A stretch of 22,232 bases of DNA from Bog-532 sp036495425. GTDB taxonomy: Bacteria; Actinomycetota; Actinomycetes; Streptosporangiales; Streptosporangiaceae. The stretch is taken from positions 1 to 22,232 of the forward strand of contig DASXMW010000206.1 of assembly GCA_036495425.1 (NCBI GenBank). The letters are read 5' to 3'. Below are positions 21,123 to 22,232 of this stretch, piece by piece (position 1 is the stretch's first letter; every line of letters begins with the position of its first letter). The notes under the pieces were generated by a model. The model did not search any database. It was not told the origin of the DNA and saw nothing but the letters and a program-made list of their open reading frames with translations. The position numbers and the translations under genes were made by a program.

Positions 21123-22140
21123 TCGCTTTCAGGCAGCTGGTGTCGCCGGACACCGCGGCCAGCGCGTCGCCGTAGCCGGCCAGCCCGAACCGGTGGGTGA
21201 TGATCCCTTCGGTCCGGACCCGCCCGGCCCGCAGCATGCGCAGGGCCCGGTCGAAGCTGAACGCCTGCGAGAACGAGCCCTTGACCGTCAGCTCGCGCCG
21301 GAACACGTCGTACGGGCTGACCGGCCACACCGCCTGCTCCGGGGTGACCCCGTAGACCAGCACGGTCCCGCCGATGGCGGTCAGCGGCGGGCACTGCTCC
21401 AGCACGGCCGGCACCCCGGTGGCGTCGATCACCACGTCGAACCCGTCCGGGGCCTGGTCCCGCAGCCGCCGCGCGGTCTGCTCGGGCGCGGCCCGCGAGG
21501 CCAGCACGGTCTGCGCGCCCCAGCCCGCGGCCAGCTCCAGCTTGGCCGCGGTCGGCGCGGCCACCGTGACCCGGGCCGCGCCCGCCGCGCTCAGCAGCTG
21601 GGCCAGGATGAGCCCGGTCGGGCCCGCCCCGAAGATCAGCGCGTCGCAGCCCGCCCGGGGCGCCAGCACGTCGATGCCGTGCAGGGCGCAGGCGGTCGGC
21701 TCGGCCAGCACGGCCACGTCCGGGCCCAGGTCGCCGGCGGGGTGGCAGTTGACCGCGGGCACGCTGAGGTACTCGGCGAAGCCGCTGTCCTCGAACACGC
21801 CCATGGCCCGCAGCGAGGCGCAGAAGGCGGGCCGGGCCTGGCGGCACATGGCGCAGGTGCCGCAGGAGACCATGTTGTCCACCGCCACCAGCGTCCCGGG
21901 CGCCGGGCCGCTGGCTCCGCCGTCGCCCGCGTCCGGGCCGGCCCGGTCCACCTCACCGATCACCTCGTGCCCGGGCACCAGCGGGTAGACGTGGCCGAAC
22001 TCGCCGTGGTGCAGGTGCACGTCGGTGCCGCAGACCCCGGCCGCCCGCACCCGGACCCGGACCTCGCCCGGACCCGGCTCCGGATCGGGCAGGTCGGCCA
22101 GCTGCCAGTGCTCGGGTTCGGTGTAGCGGATGGCCTTCAC
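21109..22140 (-). CDS. Zinc-dependent medium-chain dehydrogenase (sorbitol/threonine dehydrogenase type)
   Basis: A 343-aa MDR enzyme. Catalytic zinc ligands are C37 in AGVCGTDVH, H58-E59 in VPGHEV, and E147 in LAEPTACALHG. The structural zinc lobe is complete, with C93, C96, C99 and C107. The nucleotide fold has FGAGPTGLILAQ (171-176 as GAGPTG). An extra Gly/Ala/Pro-rich stretch (PDAGDGGASGPAPG) replaces a tight turn after the catalytic His. Such enzymes oxidise a secondary alcohol of polyols, sugars or amino alcohols. The GTG start overlaps the stop of the upstream, edge-cut gene as GTGA. Together with the other genes it supplies a sugar- or polyol-oxidation step. Confidence 0.93.
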   Translation of the reverse strand: MKAIRYTEPEHWQLADLPDPEPGPGEVRVRVRAAGVCGTDVHLHHGEFGHVYPLVPGHEVIGEVDRAGPDAGDGGASGPAPGTLVAVDNMVSCGTCAMCRQARPAFCASLRAMGVFEDSGFAEYLSVPAVNCHPAGDLGPDVAVLAEPTACALHGIDVLAPRAGCDALIFGAGPTGLILAQLLSAAGAARVTVAAPTAAKLELAAGWGAQTVLASRAAPEQTARRLRDQAPDGFDVVIDATGVPAVLEQCPPLTAIGGTVLVYGVTPEQAVWPVSPYDVFRRELTVKGSFSQAFSFDRALRMLRAGRVRTEGIITHRFGLAGYGDALAAVSGDTSCLKAIIEP

Positions 22141-22232
22141 GAAGTGGTCACCTGCACTCGGGTCTTGAGCCCAGCGCCGCGCCGGGTCGCTTCGATGGCC
22201 GCCGCCGTCCCGGACAGCGGCAGCGGCGGCCC
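22137..22232 (-). CDS. C-terminal fragment of a gene cut by the window edge, probably another MDR dehydrogenase
   Basis: Only the last 31 residues are present, including PLSGTAAAIEATRRGAGLKT and ending VTTS. A late PL(S)xxxxAIEATRRGxGLKT helix before a final strand is typical of the end of zinc-type medium-chain dehydrogenases, so a second MDR is likely but not certain. Its TGA overlaps the GTG of the next gene (GTGA), which means both belong to one minus-strand operon that starts beyond the window. Confidence 0.6.
   Translation of the reverse strand, partial: GPPLPLSGTAAAIEATRRGAGLKTRVQVTTS

Noticed and set aside
1..22232. CRISPR array, complete IS element, rRNA or riboswitch
   Set aside because: I saw no regularly spaced direct repeats, transposase or integrase gene, rRNA-like sequence or recognisable riboswitch core.

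Overview
The window is high-GC DNA with many GTG starts, frequent 4-nt ATGA/GTGA gene overlaps, probable leaderless genes and hairpin terminators without U-tracts. It also carries actinobacterial families: FCD-type GntR, LmrA/YxaF-type TetR, and an AfsR-like STAND ATPase. I read it as an actinobacterial chromosome, perhaps a Streptosporangiales-like soil lineage. The genus cannot be fixed from sequence alone.

Left part (1-3250), accessory in character. A tRNA-Val(CAC) with its terminator is followed by a small island: a VOC/glyoxalase protein, a 44-codon small ORF, a tautomerase-SnoaL fusion enzyme, and a divergent TetR regulator. The TetR shares with the fusion gene a clean 22-bp palindromic operator, and it appears to start at an ATA codon. 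Three copies of a GCAGCAA-type paired repeat lie next to the tRNA, upstream of the VOC gene and after the TetR gene. They resemble integrase-type binding repeats, but no integrase is present.

Middle part (3250-14130). A 14-residue leader ORF is coupled to a DUF4062-NB-ARC-TPR ATPase, which is coupled by ATGA to an eight-helix membrane protein. This two-protein module is the best candidate here for an undescribed signalling or conflict system. Next come a very strong 20-bp-arm hairpin beside a possible gene remnant, a SAM methyltransferase, an orphan 154-aa protein, a methyltransferase that has lost its N-terminal part, and a class C beta-lactamase-fold serine hydrolase. After these are a GH59 (galactocerebrosidase-like) glycosidase and a small putative lipoprotein upstream of it, both on the minus strand. 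An FCD-GntR regulator on the plus strand begins the sugar locus.

Right part (14200-22232), a sugar or sugar-acid catabolic locus. Five minus-strand genes are chained by 4-nt overlaps: DapA/NanA-type aldolase, ROK kinase, Gfo/Idh/MocA oxidoreductase, TIM-barrel sugar isomerase/epimerase and alpha/beta hydrolase. A divergent plus-strand pair (Ldh-family dehydrogenase, second DapA-type aldolase) shares a mirror-image promoter with them. A convergent minus-strand pair of zinc-type MDR dehydrogenases closes the window, the second one cut by the edge. The set contains oxidation, lactone- or ester-hydrolysis, isomerisation, phosphorylation and aldol-cleavage steps, but no transporter. The GntR gene next to it is the likely regulator. 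The substrate is unknown; a carbohydrate released by the neighbouring GH59 enzyme is one possibility.
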